In this document: one piece after another, positions 9,501 to 15,237 of the stretch | Numbering within the stretch: the stretch's first letter is position 1 | Layout of the letters: every line of letters begins with the position of its first letter | Origin: Candidatus Methanomethylophilaceae archaeon | Lineage (GTDB): Archaea > Thermoplasmatota > Thermoplasmata > Methanomassiliicoccales > Methanomethylophilaceae | DNA: 18,337 bases | NCBI GenBank assembly: GCA_017475875.1 | Contig: JAFVET010000052.1 | Coordinates: 1 to 18,337, forward strand | Direction of reading: 5' to 3' | Position numbers and translations under genes: made by a program | Notes under the pieces: generated by a model | The model's database searches: none | What the model was told of the DNA's origin: nothing | What the model saw: only the letters and a program-made list of their open reading frames with translations

Positions 9501-10326
9501 TCCGGAAGTAATAGTCCTCGTCGGAGTTGCCCTTGCGCGATCCGAGGAGGTGCGAGAACGAGGCCAACGTGATGACGACGTCGATGCGGACCCTTTCCCC
9601 GTCGACGAAGTATTTGGACAGGACCTTCACCGGGTCGCTCTCGTCGCCGATGTCCTCCAACCTGAAGAACGCCGGTATCACGTTCATGCCCTGACGTTCG
9701 AGTTCCTCGGTCAGAGCGTCGACGTGGTCTAGGTTGCCGAAGGTCCAGAGGGTCTGGGGGATTATGATTCCCACGGTGGGGACACCCTCCCTGAGTGTAG
9801 CGAGGTAGTCTTCGAGGGGTATCTCGTGGTCGAACCTCTTGTGATATATCCCGTTGGGCCTCTGCACCTCTGGTTCTGATGGTTCCATGTCAGTGAACCC
9901 ACAGAACCTTGCAGCGAGCACCAGGAATCCCAGGTCGTTGTTCCTGGTCCTCTCGAGGGTGTACCTGCGCATGCGGAGGAAATCCTCGTCGCCGCCACGG
10001 AACAGGTAGCGGTACTGCATCGTGATCTCCAGATTCAGCGACAGTAGCATCACCGTGGCGTCGCACGACCTCAGCAGCGCCTCGTACTGGTCGAACTTGC
10101 GGAAGCGGTGGACGTCGGTCATGCTCCGTATGTAGACGAAATCGGCAGCCGACGTGTGCTCCACCAGCTCCCGGTACAGAAGGGGGTCGTCGTTGACCTC
10201 GGCGTAGTTGGCCGTGTACAGTTCCACTTCCGTACCGATCGCATCCCTCAGGTCTGTCGCAGGACCCTCCATCGTACCCGCGTCGACGCTCTGAATCGAA
10301 AAGAACACTATCTTGAATCCTGGCAA
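6583..10326 (-). CDS. cobN: CobN/BchH-family metal chelatase large subunit (proximal paralogue)
   Basis: This 1,247-residue protein is a clear paralogue of the gene just downstream. They align end to end without large gaps, and both finish in a Glu-rich helix ending in TDR. CobN/BchH motifs seen are NSGNIGAASGLDTIESV, VHVGTHGTLEWLPGKN (about residue 538), FYGTDPQSVPTRSAWDIG, WLLGVRPVW, RIFGSPLGAYGTGV and YSYLGGMNAFIRTYG. The start is TTG 10326: an in-frame TGA lies only nine bases upstream, so no earlier start is possible in that reading, and AGGTGA sits 11 bases before it. The stop overlaps a GTG of the next gene by four bases, implying translational coupling. Transcription probably begins from a TATA-like TTTATAG (minus strand) near 10378-10384, beside a metalloregulator-like box. 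The reaction is probably metal insertion into a tetrapyrrole. Whether the metal is cobalt, and what the tetrapyrrole is, cannot be read here. Confidence 0.9.
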   Translation of the reverse strand: MPGFKIVFFSIQSVDAGTMEGPATDLRDAIGTEVELYTANYAEVNDDPLLYRELVEHTSAADFVYIRSMTDVHRFRKFDQYEALLRSCDATVMLLSLNLEITMQYRYLFRGGDEDFLRMRRYTLERTRNNDLGFLVLAARFCGFTDMEPSEPEVQRPNGIYHKRFDHEIPLEDYLATLREGVPTVGIIIPQTLWTFGNLDHVDALTEELERQGMNVIPAFFRLEDIGDESDPVKVLSKYFVDGERVRIDVVITLASFSHLLGSRKGNSDEDYYFRKVLNVPVLYAMTLNGDYHDYGEDLVGMGKEDMISNVIYPELDGCIDTVPIAYTPKRGGPKRAVPITDRIEHLADMARMWGSLRSKPPSERKVAILLYQHSPNSGNIGAASGLDTIESVRNILLAMRDGGYTIGDVPDTGRELVEMILGNVTNDLDGMSTESIKKLAAGRVRVRDYKTIYQQVPEYDRTMMEKDWGAPPGEVGTIGDEFIMPGIRFGNALVSYQPIRGWADRIAENYHDPVLFSTHQYLAFYRWLKDVFQADAIVHVGTHGTLEWLPGKNVGLSRSCDPDLVLQGIPDVYPYIVDNPGEGMQAKRRGEAVLIAHMCPALARADSYGELDEVNTEIQAFFKFRNGSSADLRESLVRNVFDAAQRTSMLKDVGFESDEYPGTEEFEPYVFKLHDYISQLKDALIRSDLHILGAVPAGDHFDEMVYCLSRMDNGNVRSLRDSYCGYRGVDIQACIDDPSRVLPDGELASEVADRMDAEERSLIHRMRELGYDQDEVLNEVEEEHGPIPDDLRGSIAYICGTLVPNIRRMGDEIDNLMDALDGEFVLPAPAGAPSRGNADVLPMGRNFYGTDPQSVPTRSAWDIGRMMADQMISRYSDERGEYPRHIGFVIWSTDVMKTGGEDVAYILWLLGVRPVWTRTGGKVVGLEVIPLEELGRPRLDVTVSITGLFRDTFPNLIDLIDEAVCLVADLDEDDADNCLAANLRKDIVDGIAEGLSPDEARRRNSVRIFGSPLGAYGTGVNKMINNSGWKTVEDLADMYTDWMSNGYSRGSFGVKMKTEFVRQFRDVDVSVKNMPDREIDLLDCDDYYSYLGGMNAFIRTYGKETAISVMGDSSDPKKLKLRETREELRYVFRSKILNPKFVSGLKEHGYRGAANISMITEYTMAWGATSDAAEEWMYEGLTDRYLRDEDTLEWMKDVNPHALMHMIERLQEAIDRGLWDAKDEYRETIRDLFLETEELIEEITDR

Positions 10327-10455
10327 GTCCGCTCACATCACCTGGACGGTGTATCCGATTGGAATATTCAGGCAAGCTATAAATTATTTAAGTAATCCTA
10401 AATAATCTACTTCCAAATCCAGAACAATTATGTTCGGCGAGATGGATTCGTATTC
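10327..10455. promoter_or_regulatory. Divergent promoter region between cobN pair and corrinoid protein gene
   Basis: This 129-base gap has an AT-rich centre (10378-10410) in an otherwise GC-rich sequence. On the minus strand TTTATAG (about 10378-10384) is a plausible TATA box, predicting a start near 10355 and a leader of about 30 bases for cobN. On the plus strand CTAAATAATC (10398-10407) is a plausible TATA box, predicting a start near 10430. The two promoters flank and overlap the 16-base box at 10387-10402, so one regulator could control both directions. Confidence 0.6.
10387..10402. promoter_or_regulatory. DtxR/IdeR-like operator candidate (imperfect palindrome)
   Basis: The sequence TTTAAGTAATCCTAAA contains TTAAG, four bases, CCTAA. 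This differs at one half-site base from the TTAGG-N4-CCTAA core of DtxR/IdeR-type metalloregulator boxes. It matches a perfect palindrome at 11084-11099 at 13 of 16 positions. It lies between and partly over the two divergent TATA-like elements, where a bound repressor would block both promoters. The regulator gene is not in the window, so the assignment rests on motif shape and position. Confidence 0.45.
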
Positions 10456-10992
10456 ATGACCGATTCCCGCCTCTCCGAGGCCGATGTCAGGATGAACGGA
10501 TTGTTGGACCGTTACGAGGGCGGAAGGTATCCGCTCATGTACTTCATCAGGGCGGTCGCGAGGGCGAAGGAGGAGTTGGGTGATTGCTCGAAGGATCCCG
10601 AACTCGGCAGGGTCGTGGTCGCATGCTTCGCCATGCACACCGAGGGCAGGGATCTGATGTCCACCATCTTGGGAATCGTCGGGTTCGAGGTCACGGTGGT
10701 GGAACGCTACACGTCGATGGACCGGATCCTCGAGCTTTGTTCGGATCCGGAGGTGACGGCGCTGTGCGTATCGGTCCAGGCCACCTACGACCTCCCGCAG
10801 GTCAAGGGACTCCGTTCGAGGATGGACGATTTGGGTTTGGAACGGGTCGTACTGAACGTGGGCGGTTCCCCCGTCTCGGAATCGGTGGCGAGGGACATAG
10901 GGTGTGACGTGTATTCGCCGACGGCTACCGGTTCCTGCCGTGCTGTCAAGGAGGAGGTCCTCAGGAGAGGTGTCCTTCGCGCATGTAACTGA
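10456..10992 (+). CDS. Stand-alone corrinoid (B12)-binding domain protein
   Basis: This 178-residue protein resembles the B12-binding Rossmann domain of methyltransferase corrinoid proteins (MtaC/MttC/MtbC type) and methionine synthase. Residues 52-80 (VVVACFAMHTEGRDL and onward, GFEV) correspond to the strand-loop-helix carrying the cobalt-ligand histidine, here His61 in HTEG. Ser106 (CVSVQAT) and Gly136-Gly137 (LNVGG) match the later SxL and GG positions. Two differences stand out. The usual Asp of DxHxxG is Ala59. The N-terminal helical part (about residues 5-45) is shorter than the four-helix domain of methyl-carrier proteins. ATG 10456 overlaps the stop of a five-codon ORF (10442-10459). 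It is divergent from the cobN pair, shares their control region and ends before a hairpin. It might be a corrinoid sensor, carrier or chaperone; no methyltransferase gene is adjacent, so a methyl-transfer role is not supported here. Confidence 0.75.
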   Translation: MTDSRLSEADVRMNGLLDRYEGGRYPLMYFIRAVARAKEELGDCSKDPELGRVVVACFAMHTEGRDLMSTILGIVGFEVTVVERYTSMDRILELCSDPEVTALCVSVQATYDLPQVKGLRSRMDDLGLERVVLNVGGSPVSESVARDIGCDVYSPTATGSCRAVKEEVLRRGVLRACN

Positions 10993-11008
10993 TATGGAAA
11001 TGAGAATA

Positions 11009-11032
11009 GGCCGGGCGTGTACCTTCCCGGCC
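11009..11032 (+). terminator. GC hairpin after the corrinoid-binding gene
   Basis: GGCCGGG (11009-11015) and CCCGGCC (11026-11032) form a perfect seven-base-pair stem with a ten-base loop, starting 17 bases after the stop codon. No T-run follows, so termination is likely but not certain; it could instead stabilise the 3' end. Confidence 0.45.
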
Positions 11033-11083
11033 CGCCTTCCGGCGATGTCACTGAAGATGACAACGCAATAGGGTTATATTAAG

Positions 11084-11099
11084 TTTAGGATATCCTAAA
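11084..11099. promoter_or_regulatory. Perfect 16-base palindrome with DtxR-like core
   Basis: TTTAGGATATCCTAAA is a perfect palindrome containing TTAGG-N4-CCTAA, the core arrangement of DtxR/IdeR-family boxes. It is the stronger relative of the box at 10387-10402. It sits in the AT-rich part of the gap between two convergent genes, where no annotated gene begins, so its target is unclear. TATA-like stretches flank it on both sides (TTATATTAAG at 11074-11083, and the AT-rich tract 11123-11142). Confidence 0.5.
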
Positions 11100-11147
11100 T
11101 TTATGTTACGAACAATATGGCGCATAATATAATGTATATTGTAAGTT

Positions 11148-11185
11148 GTAAGAGAAGAGGTGACGGGTCGGCACAGCCGGCCCGT
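11148..11185 (-). terminator. Terminator hairpin downstream of aspS
   Basis: ACGGGTCGGC (11163-11172) and GCCGGCCCGT (11176-11185) pair over ten positions with one G-T wobble and a three-base loop. In the minus direction, which is that of aspS, the stem is followed by a pyrimidine-rich tract (CACCTCTTCTCTTAC). It begins eight bases past the aspS stop codon. Confidence 0.65.
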
Positions 11186-11192
11186 ACACCGT

Positions 11193-13013
11193 TCATTCCT
11201 GGTTCTCGTCTACGTCGATGTCCCCGATGTCGAGGTCACCTGCGAGCGAGAGGATCTGTAGCTCCTCTAGCTTGTCCTCGTCGACCTTCGACGGCGAGCC
11301 GTCGAGGAGGGATATCGCACGCTTGTTCTTGGGGAACGCGATGACGTCCCTGATGGAGTCCTTGTCCAGGAGGATGGCCACCAATCTGTCGATACCGATG
11401 GCGATTCCACCGTGGGGCGGCGCACCGTATCCCAGCATCTCCACGAAGTATCCGAAGTTCCTTTCGATCCTCTCGTCGTCGAGTCCGAGTTTGTGGAGAA
11501 CCGCGATCTGCGTCTCGCGGTTGTGGATACGGAGCGATCCGGAACCGAGTTCGTTGCCGTTGAGGCAGAGGACGAAGCACGCTCCGCCGACGTCCTTGTC
11601 GGACGGGTCCCCCTGGGGGAGGACGAACGGGTGGTGGAACGCGTCGCACTTGCCGGAGACGGGGTCGACCTCGTACATCGGGCACTGGTCCATCCAGAAG
11701 AACTGGAACACGTCCTTGGGGACGAGGTCGAGGTCCTCGGCGATCTTCTTCCTGAGGAACCCTCCGCCCTCGTACGTGGCCTTCCACGGACCGGCGATGA
11801 TGAACAGGAGGTCCCCTTCCTCGGCACCCATGGTGGATTTGATGTTCTCCAGGATCTCGGGTGTGAAGTACTTCACGATGTTGCTCTCGAGCTTTCCGTT
11901 CTCGCACCTCATCCAGGTCAGTCCTCCGAGTCCGACCTTCTTCGCGTATGCGATGTAACGGTCGACGTCGTTCCTCCCGACCTTCTCGCCTGCGATGTCC
12001 GCCTTCAGGTTGATTCCCGCGACGATGCCTCCGTTGGCGAGGATGTTCTGGAAGATCTTGTAGGGCGCGTCCTTCACGACGTCGGTGAGCTTCACGAATT
12101 CGAGGCCGTACCTCATGTCGGGCTTGTCGGAACCGAACCTCTCCATGGCGTCGCGGTAACCGATGTGGGGGAACGGTGTCTGGAGATCCTTTCCGTAGAG
12201 TCCCTTCCAGATGAAGGAGACGAGCCCCTCCATCATGTCCTGGATGTCCTTCATGTCGACGAAGGACATCTCCAGGTCGAGCTGGGTGAACTCTGGCTGG
12301 CGGTCCTTACGGGAGTCCTCGTCGCGGAAGCACCTGGCGACCTGGTAGTAGCGGTCCATGCTGGCGACCATCAGCATCTGCTTGAACTGCTGCGGCGACT
12401 GGGGCAGGGCGTAGAACGTTCCAGGGTGGATACGGGACGGGACGATGTAGTCCCTGGCACCCTCGGGGGTGGACCTTCCGAGGATGGGTGTCTCAATCTC
12501 GAGGAAACCGTTCTGTTCGAGGTACTGCCTGGCCAGGTGGACGAGTTTGCTCCTGAACACCATGGCCTGGACCATCTCGGTCCTCCTGAGGTCGAGGTAC
12601 CTGTACTTCAGGCGGACGTCCTCGTTGGGGAGCACGCCTTCCTTCTGGTCTCCGAGCTCGAACGGGGGTGCGTCGGACTTGTTTAGCAGTTCGGCACCGG
12701 TTCTGAGCACCTCGATCTCCCCGGTGGGGTTCCTGGCATCTGCCGTACCCTCGACCCTCTTGCGCACGACTCCGTCGATGGATATGACCGATTCACGCGA
12801 GAACGAGGCGATGGTCTTCTCGAGAGCGGACCTGTCGGTTCCTTCGGGAAGGTCCTCGGGGTCGTACACGACCTGCGTGATGCCGTAACGGTCGGCCAGG
12901 TCTATGAAAGCGACTCCGCCGTGGTCCCTTGAGAATCTAATCCATCCCTGCAGGCAGACCTTCTTGCCCAAGTCGGAAGTCCTGAGCTCTCCGCATGTGT
13001 TCGTTCTTCTCAT
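11193..13013 (-). CDS. aspS: Aspartyl-tRNA synthetase, bacterial type, probably non-discriminating
   Basis: This class II synthetase charges tRNA with aspartate. At 606 residues it has the bacterial length; archaeal/eukaryal-type AspRS is usually near 430. In order it has an OB-fold anticodon domain (about 1-105, starting [11 protein letters not shown]), motif 2 [18 protein letters not shown] (about 228), a GAD-type insertion (about 290-410), a C-terminal catalytic part with FHHPFVLP, and motif 3 [23 protein letters not shown] split by no gap (about 539). A short acidic tail ends the protein. ATG 13013 follows AGGTG by six bases; a GTG at 13022 is the alternative. His31 (in RDHGG) and Gly in [12 protein letters not shown] match the residues that mark tRNA-Asn-tolerant AspRS in Pseudomonas-like enzymes, so it may also feed GatCAB-dependent Asn-tRNA synthesis. 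Its bacterial type suggests ancestral transfer into this archaeal lineage. It is preceded on the same strand by the lrp-type gene but has its own TATA element. Confidence 0.93.
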   Translation of the reverse strand: MRRTNTCGELRTSDLGKKVCLQGWIRFSRDHGGVAFIDLADRYGITQVVYDPEDLPEGTDRSALEKTIASFSRESVISIDGVVRKRVEGTADARNPTGEIEVLRTGAELLNKSDAPPFELGDQKEGVLPNEDVRLKYRYLDLRRTEMVQAMVFRSKLVHLARQYLEQNGFLEIETPILGRSTPEGARDYIVPSRIHPGTFYALPQSPQQFKQMLMVASMDRYYQVARCFRDEDSRKDRQPEFTQLDLEMSFVDMKDIQDMMEGLVSFIWKGLYGKDLQTPFPHIGYRDAMERFGSDKPDMRYGLEFVKLTDVVKDAPYKIFQNILANGGIVAGINLKADIAGEKVGRNDVDRYIAYAKKVGLGGLTWMRCENGKLESNIVKYFTPEILENIKSTMGAEEGDLLFIIAGPWKATYEGGGFLRKKIAEDLDLVPKDVFQFFWMDQCPMYEVDPVSGKCDAFHHPFVLPQGDPSDKDVGGACFVLCLNGNELGSGSLRIHNRETQIAVLHKLGLDDERIERNFGYFVEMLGYGAPPHGGIAIGIDRLVAILLDKDSIRDVIAFPKNKRAISLLDGSPSKVDEDKLEELQILSLAGDLDIGDIDVDENQE

Positions 13014-13050
13014 TCTGAGCACCTTTATATGAGGGGACCAATCGACCGCC

Positions 13051-13062
13051 CATATAAATAAA
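13051..13062 (-). promoter_or_regulatory. TATA-type promoter of aspS
   Basis: On the minus strand TTTATTTATATG lies about 40 bases before the aspS ATG, in an AT-rich pocket between GC-rich sequences. The expected start, about 25 bases downstream, leaves a short leader that carries the AGGTG ribosome site. Confidence 0.5.
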
Positions 13063-13098
13063 GAACGCGAGCGCGCGACAGTTGACGGTGCCAGACGC

Positions 13099-13554
13099 TC
13101 ACACCAGGGGCGGGACGTAGTCGAAGGGATCCTTGGGGATGCCGAGAATGACGGAGGTGTTGGTCTTGCGGACGCCTTCCATTGAGTTGATCTGTTTGAC
13201 GACCTCCGAGAACTCGTCGCGGTCGGTGCACGCGATCCACGCCACGCAGTCGCTGTCCCCGGTGACCTCGAACACCGATATCACCTGGGGGATCTCGGCT
13301 ATGCGCGACACGGACAGGCCGTGGTCGGCGTATATGTTGACCAGGCCCATGTAGTCGAAACCGAGGGCCATGTAGTCGACGCTCGCGCGGTATCCGTTTA
13401 TGACGCCCTTTGACTCGAGGTTCTTGACCCTCTGCATGAACGTGGTCGGGTGGATGTCGAGCATCTTGGCGAGCTGTCTGGACGAGCCGGCGCTGGATCT
13501 GCTCATGAGTTCGATGATGCGTTTGTCCAACTCGTCGAGTCCCTTGTCGGCCAT
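13099..13554 (-). CDS. Lrp/AsnC-family transcriptional regulator
   Basis: This 151-residue protein has the standard two-domain Lrp/AsnC layout. Residues 6-55 form a winged helix-turn-helix ([11 protein letters not shown], then [24 protein letters not shown] with the wing near SKGVINGY). Residues about 65-140 form the ligand-binding RAM domain with the conserved VTGDSD turn (98-103). These proteins act as dimers or octamers that respond to amino acids. ATG 13554 has GGAGG five bases upstream. The gene is divergent from the alaX-like gene, with 111 bases between, and stands upstream of aspS on the same strand. The gap between it and alaX carries a perfect 15-base hairpin palindrome, a candidate autoregulatory site. 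Which amino acid or genes it senses or controls cannot be told from the sequence. Confidence 0.9.
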   Translation of the reverse strand: MADKGLDELDKRIIELMSRSSAGSSRQLAKMLDIHPTTFMQRVKNLESKGVINGYRASVDYMALGFDYMGLVNIYADHGLSVSRIAEIPQVISVFEVTGDSDCVAWIACTDRDEFSEVVKQINSMEGVRKTNTSVILGIPKDPFDYVPPLV

Positions 13555-13600
13555 CCTATCCTCCGAACGAAGAACATGAACCGTGTTTTAATGGTTTGGC

Positions 13601-13615
13601 CCTCCGCGACGGAGG
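13601..13615. promoter_or_regulatory. Palindrome in the lrp/alaX divergent promoter region
   Basis: CCTCCG, CGA, CGGAGG forms a perfect six-base-pair inverted repeat. It lies just upstream of the minus-strand TATA-like TTAAAAC (about 13585-13591) of the Lrp-type gene, and about 20 bases upstream of the plus-strand TATA box. The position suits an operator for the adjacent regulator, although GC-rich palindromes are not the typical Lrp site. Confidence 0.35.
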
Positions 13616-13636
13616 ACGTCCCTTCCCCATCACCCG

Positions 13637-13642
13637 TTTATA
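13637..13642 (+). promoter_or_regulatory. TATA box of alaX, likely leaderless transcript
   Basis: TTTATA lies with its centre about 26 bases upstream of ATG 13666, the spacing at which an archaeal promoter would start transcription at or next to the start codon. No Shine-Dalgarno precedes the ATG (the preceding bases are CCCATACCG), which supports a leaderless message. Confidence 0.55.
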
Positions 13643-13665
13643 GTAGTTCCCTGAATCCCATACCG

Positions 13666-14841
13666 ATGGCAGACGAGGTCTTCAGGCAGGATGGATACGT
13701 CTTCGAGTTCGAGGCGTTCGTGAAATCGGTGGACGGCGACAAGGTCGTCCTGGACACTACCGCATTCTACCCTGGCGGAGGCGGACAGGTGTGCGACACC
13801 GGTTCCATCCGCGAATTCCGTGTCACCGAGGTGTATTACAAGGGCGACGAGGTCGTCCACGTGGTCCCCGGGAACAATCTGAAGGTCAACGAGAAGGTTT
13901 GGTGCAGCGTGGACTGGGACCGCCGCTACGGCCTGATGCAGGGCCACACCGGCGAGCACCTGCTCTTCTGCGCGCTCCACAGGCAGTGTCCCGACCTCCA
14001 GGTGGTCAAGATCTACATCTCCCCGGAATCGAAGTACGTGATCGTCAACCACGACCTCACCTGGGAGCAGATCCGTGCGGCCGAGGAGTTCGCCAACCAG
14101 GCCATCAGGGACAATCTGACCGTCACCAAGAGTATCATGGACCGCGACGACCCAGACCTGGAGAAGGTCAGGATAAAGCTCGACCGCATCGGGGAGGACG
14201 AACAGATCTCCGTCGTCGCGATAGGCGACATAGACCTCTCCGCCTGTAGCGGGGTCCACGTGATGGAAACCTCCGAGTTGGAGCTTCTGGTGGTCGACAA
14301 GAAGGTGTCCGCAGGGAAGGACGGCGTCGCCGTGCATTTCAAGGTCGGTGACCAGGCCAAGGACGCCGCGGTCAAGCTGTCGGCGCTGGCGTTGGAGGCG
14401 GTGGACCTGTCCGGATGCGGGCAGGACGACCTTCCGAAGGCTATCGTCAACACCCGTCGCGAACTCGAGACGGCCAGGAAGGCCCTGAAGGAGTGCGCCT
14501 CGACCATGCTCTCCTGTGCCGTTCCGGAACAGATCGGTGGGGTGGACGTCTACACCCCGGTCGTATACGGTGCGGACCGCGACGCCATCAACGCCTACTG
14601 CGACAGGATACGCTCCGAGGGTGCGGTCGGTGCGGTGCTGAACGTCGGCGAGAACATTTCCGTGGTTCTCGTGTCCGGATGTCCCAAGGTCGACTGCAAG
14701 GCGGTGATGTCATCGGTCCTGCCCCGTTTCGGCGGCAGGGGCGGCGGCAAACCAGATTTCGCGCAGGGCGGTGTGTCAGGTCACGGGCCGTCAGAGGTCA
14801 TGGACGGGTTGAAATCGGCCGTAACCGATGCGCTCAGTTAA
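13666..14841 (+). CDS. alaX: Alanyl-tRNA editing protein AlaX, long form with DHHA1 domain
   Basis: This 391-residue protein is a free-standing trans-editing enzyme that hydrolyses mischarged Ser-tRNA(Ala) or Gly-tRNA(Ala). It corresponds to the editing half of alanyl-tRNA synthetase. The N-terminal beta-barrel carries FYPGGGGQ (residues about 37-44). The zinc-binding editing core has HTGEH (94-98) and CSGVH (194-198), the HxxxH and CxxxH signature of the family. The C-terminal DHHA1 domain carries GGRGGGKPDFAQGG (about 356-369), making this the long AlaX-L type. The open frame extends upstream to 13450, but that part lies over the Lrp gene. ATG 13666 fits the conserved N-terminus and the TATA box 26 bases upstream. 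NAC follows after 26 bases, so this is probably the first gene of an alaX-NAC-hypC transcript. Confidence 0.92.
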   Translation: MADEVFRQDGYVFEFEAFVKSVDGDKVVLDTTAFYPGGGGQVCDTGSIREFRVTEVYYKGDEVVHVVPGNNLKVNEKVWCSVDWDRRYGLMQGHTGEHLLFCALHRQCPDLQVVKIYISPESKYVIVNHDLTWEQIRAAEEFANQAIRDNLTVTKSIMDRDDPDLEKVRIKLDRIGEDEQISVVAIGDIDLSACSGVHVMETSELELLVVDKKVSAGKDGVAVHFKVGDQAKDAAVKLSALALEAVDLSGCGQDDLPKAIVNTRRELETARKALKECASTMLSCAVPEQIGGVDVYTPVVYGADRDAINAYCDRIRSEGAVGAVLNVGENISVVLVSGCPKVDCKAVMSSVLPRFGGRGGGKPDFAQGGVSGHGPSEVMDGLKSAVTDALS

Positions 14842-14867
14842 GAACTAGAAACAGATAGGGGTGGAAC

Positions 14868-15233
14868 ATGTCCGGAATGAGGATGAACGACCGTCAGATG
14901 AAACAGGCCATGAAGAAGATGGGCATCAAGCAGACGAACGTCGAGGACGTCATCGAGGTCGTTATCCGTACCAAAGGGGACGACATCGTCATCCGCGACG
15001 CCGACGTCGTGTGCGTCGAGATGCCTGGGAGCAAGAGCTACCAGGTTTCAGGGACCGAGATCGTGGTCCCCCATTCCGAGGGAGGGGAGGTCGTCGTGCC
15101 CGTCACCTACCCGGACGAGGACATAGAACTCGTCATGTCTCAGACCGGTTGCGACCGCGACCGTGCCATCAAGGCTCTTTCCGACGCGGACGGACAGCCC
15201 GCGGAGGCCATAATATCGATTATTTCGGAGTGA
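14868..15233 (+). CDS. nac: Archaeal nascent polypeptide-associated complex protein (NAC)
   Basis: This 121-residue protein belongs to the archaeal NAC family, which forms a homodimer at the ribosome exit tunnel and contacts emerging chains. A Met- and Lys-rich N-terminus (MSGMRMNDRQMKQAMKKMGI) leads into the NAC barrel (about residues 22-75, with VIEVVIRTKGDDIVI). A C-terminal UBA domain follows (about 82-120), seen in IELVMSQTGCDRDRAIKALS with PAEAIISI. Family length is about 110-125. ATG 14868 is preceded by GGGGTGG at a short spacing. Four bases separate its stop from hypC, whose ribosome site GGAGTGAT lies over the NAC stop codon, so the two are coupled. Confidence 0.93.
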   Translation: MSGMRMNDRQMKQAMKKMGIKQTNVEDVIEVVIRTKGDDIVIRDADVVCVEMPGSKSYQVSGTEIVVPHSEGGEVVVPVTYPDEDIELVMSQTGCDRDRAIKALSDADGQPAEAIISIISE

Positions 15234-15237
15234 TAGA

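Noticed and set aside
11117..11344. 75-codon plus-strand ORF starting in the AT-rich gap with several Cys
   Set aside because: Most of it is antisense to the aspS 3' end and Arg/Pro/Ser-rich like other shadows. A small gene here would need transcript evidence.
11412..12686. 424-codon plus-strand open frame opposite aspS
   Set aside because: It mirrors conserved synthetase motifs and has the Val/Glu/Leu/Asp-rich pattern of an antisense shadow, with no recognisable domain.
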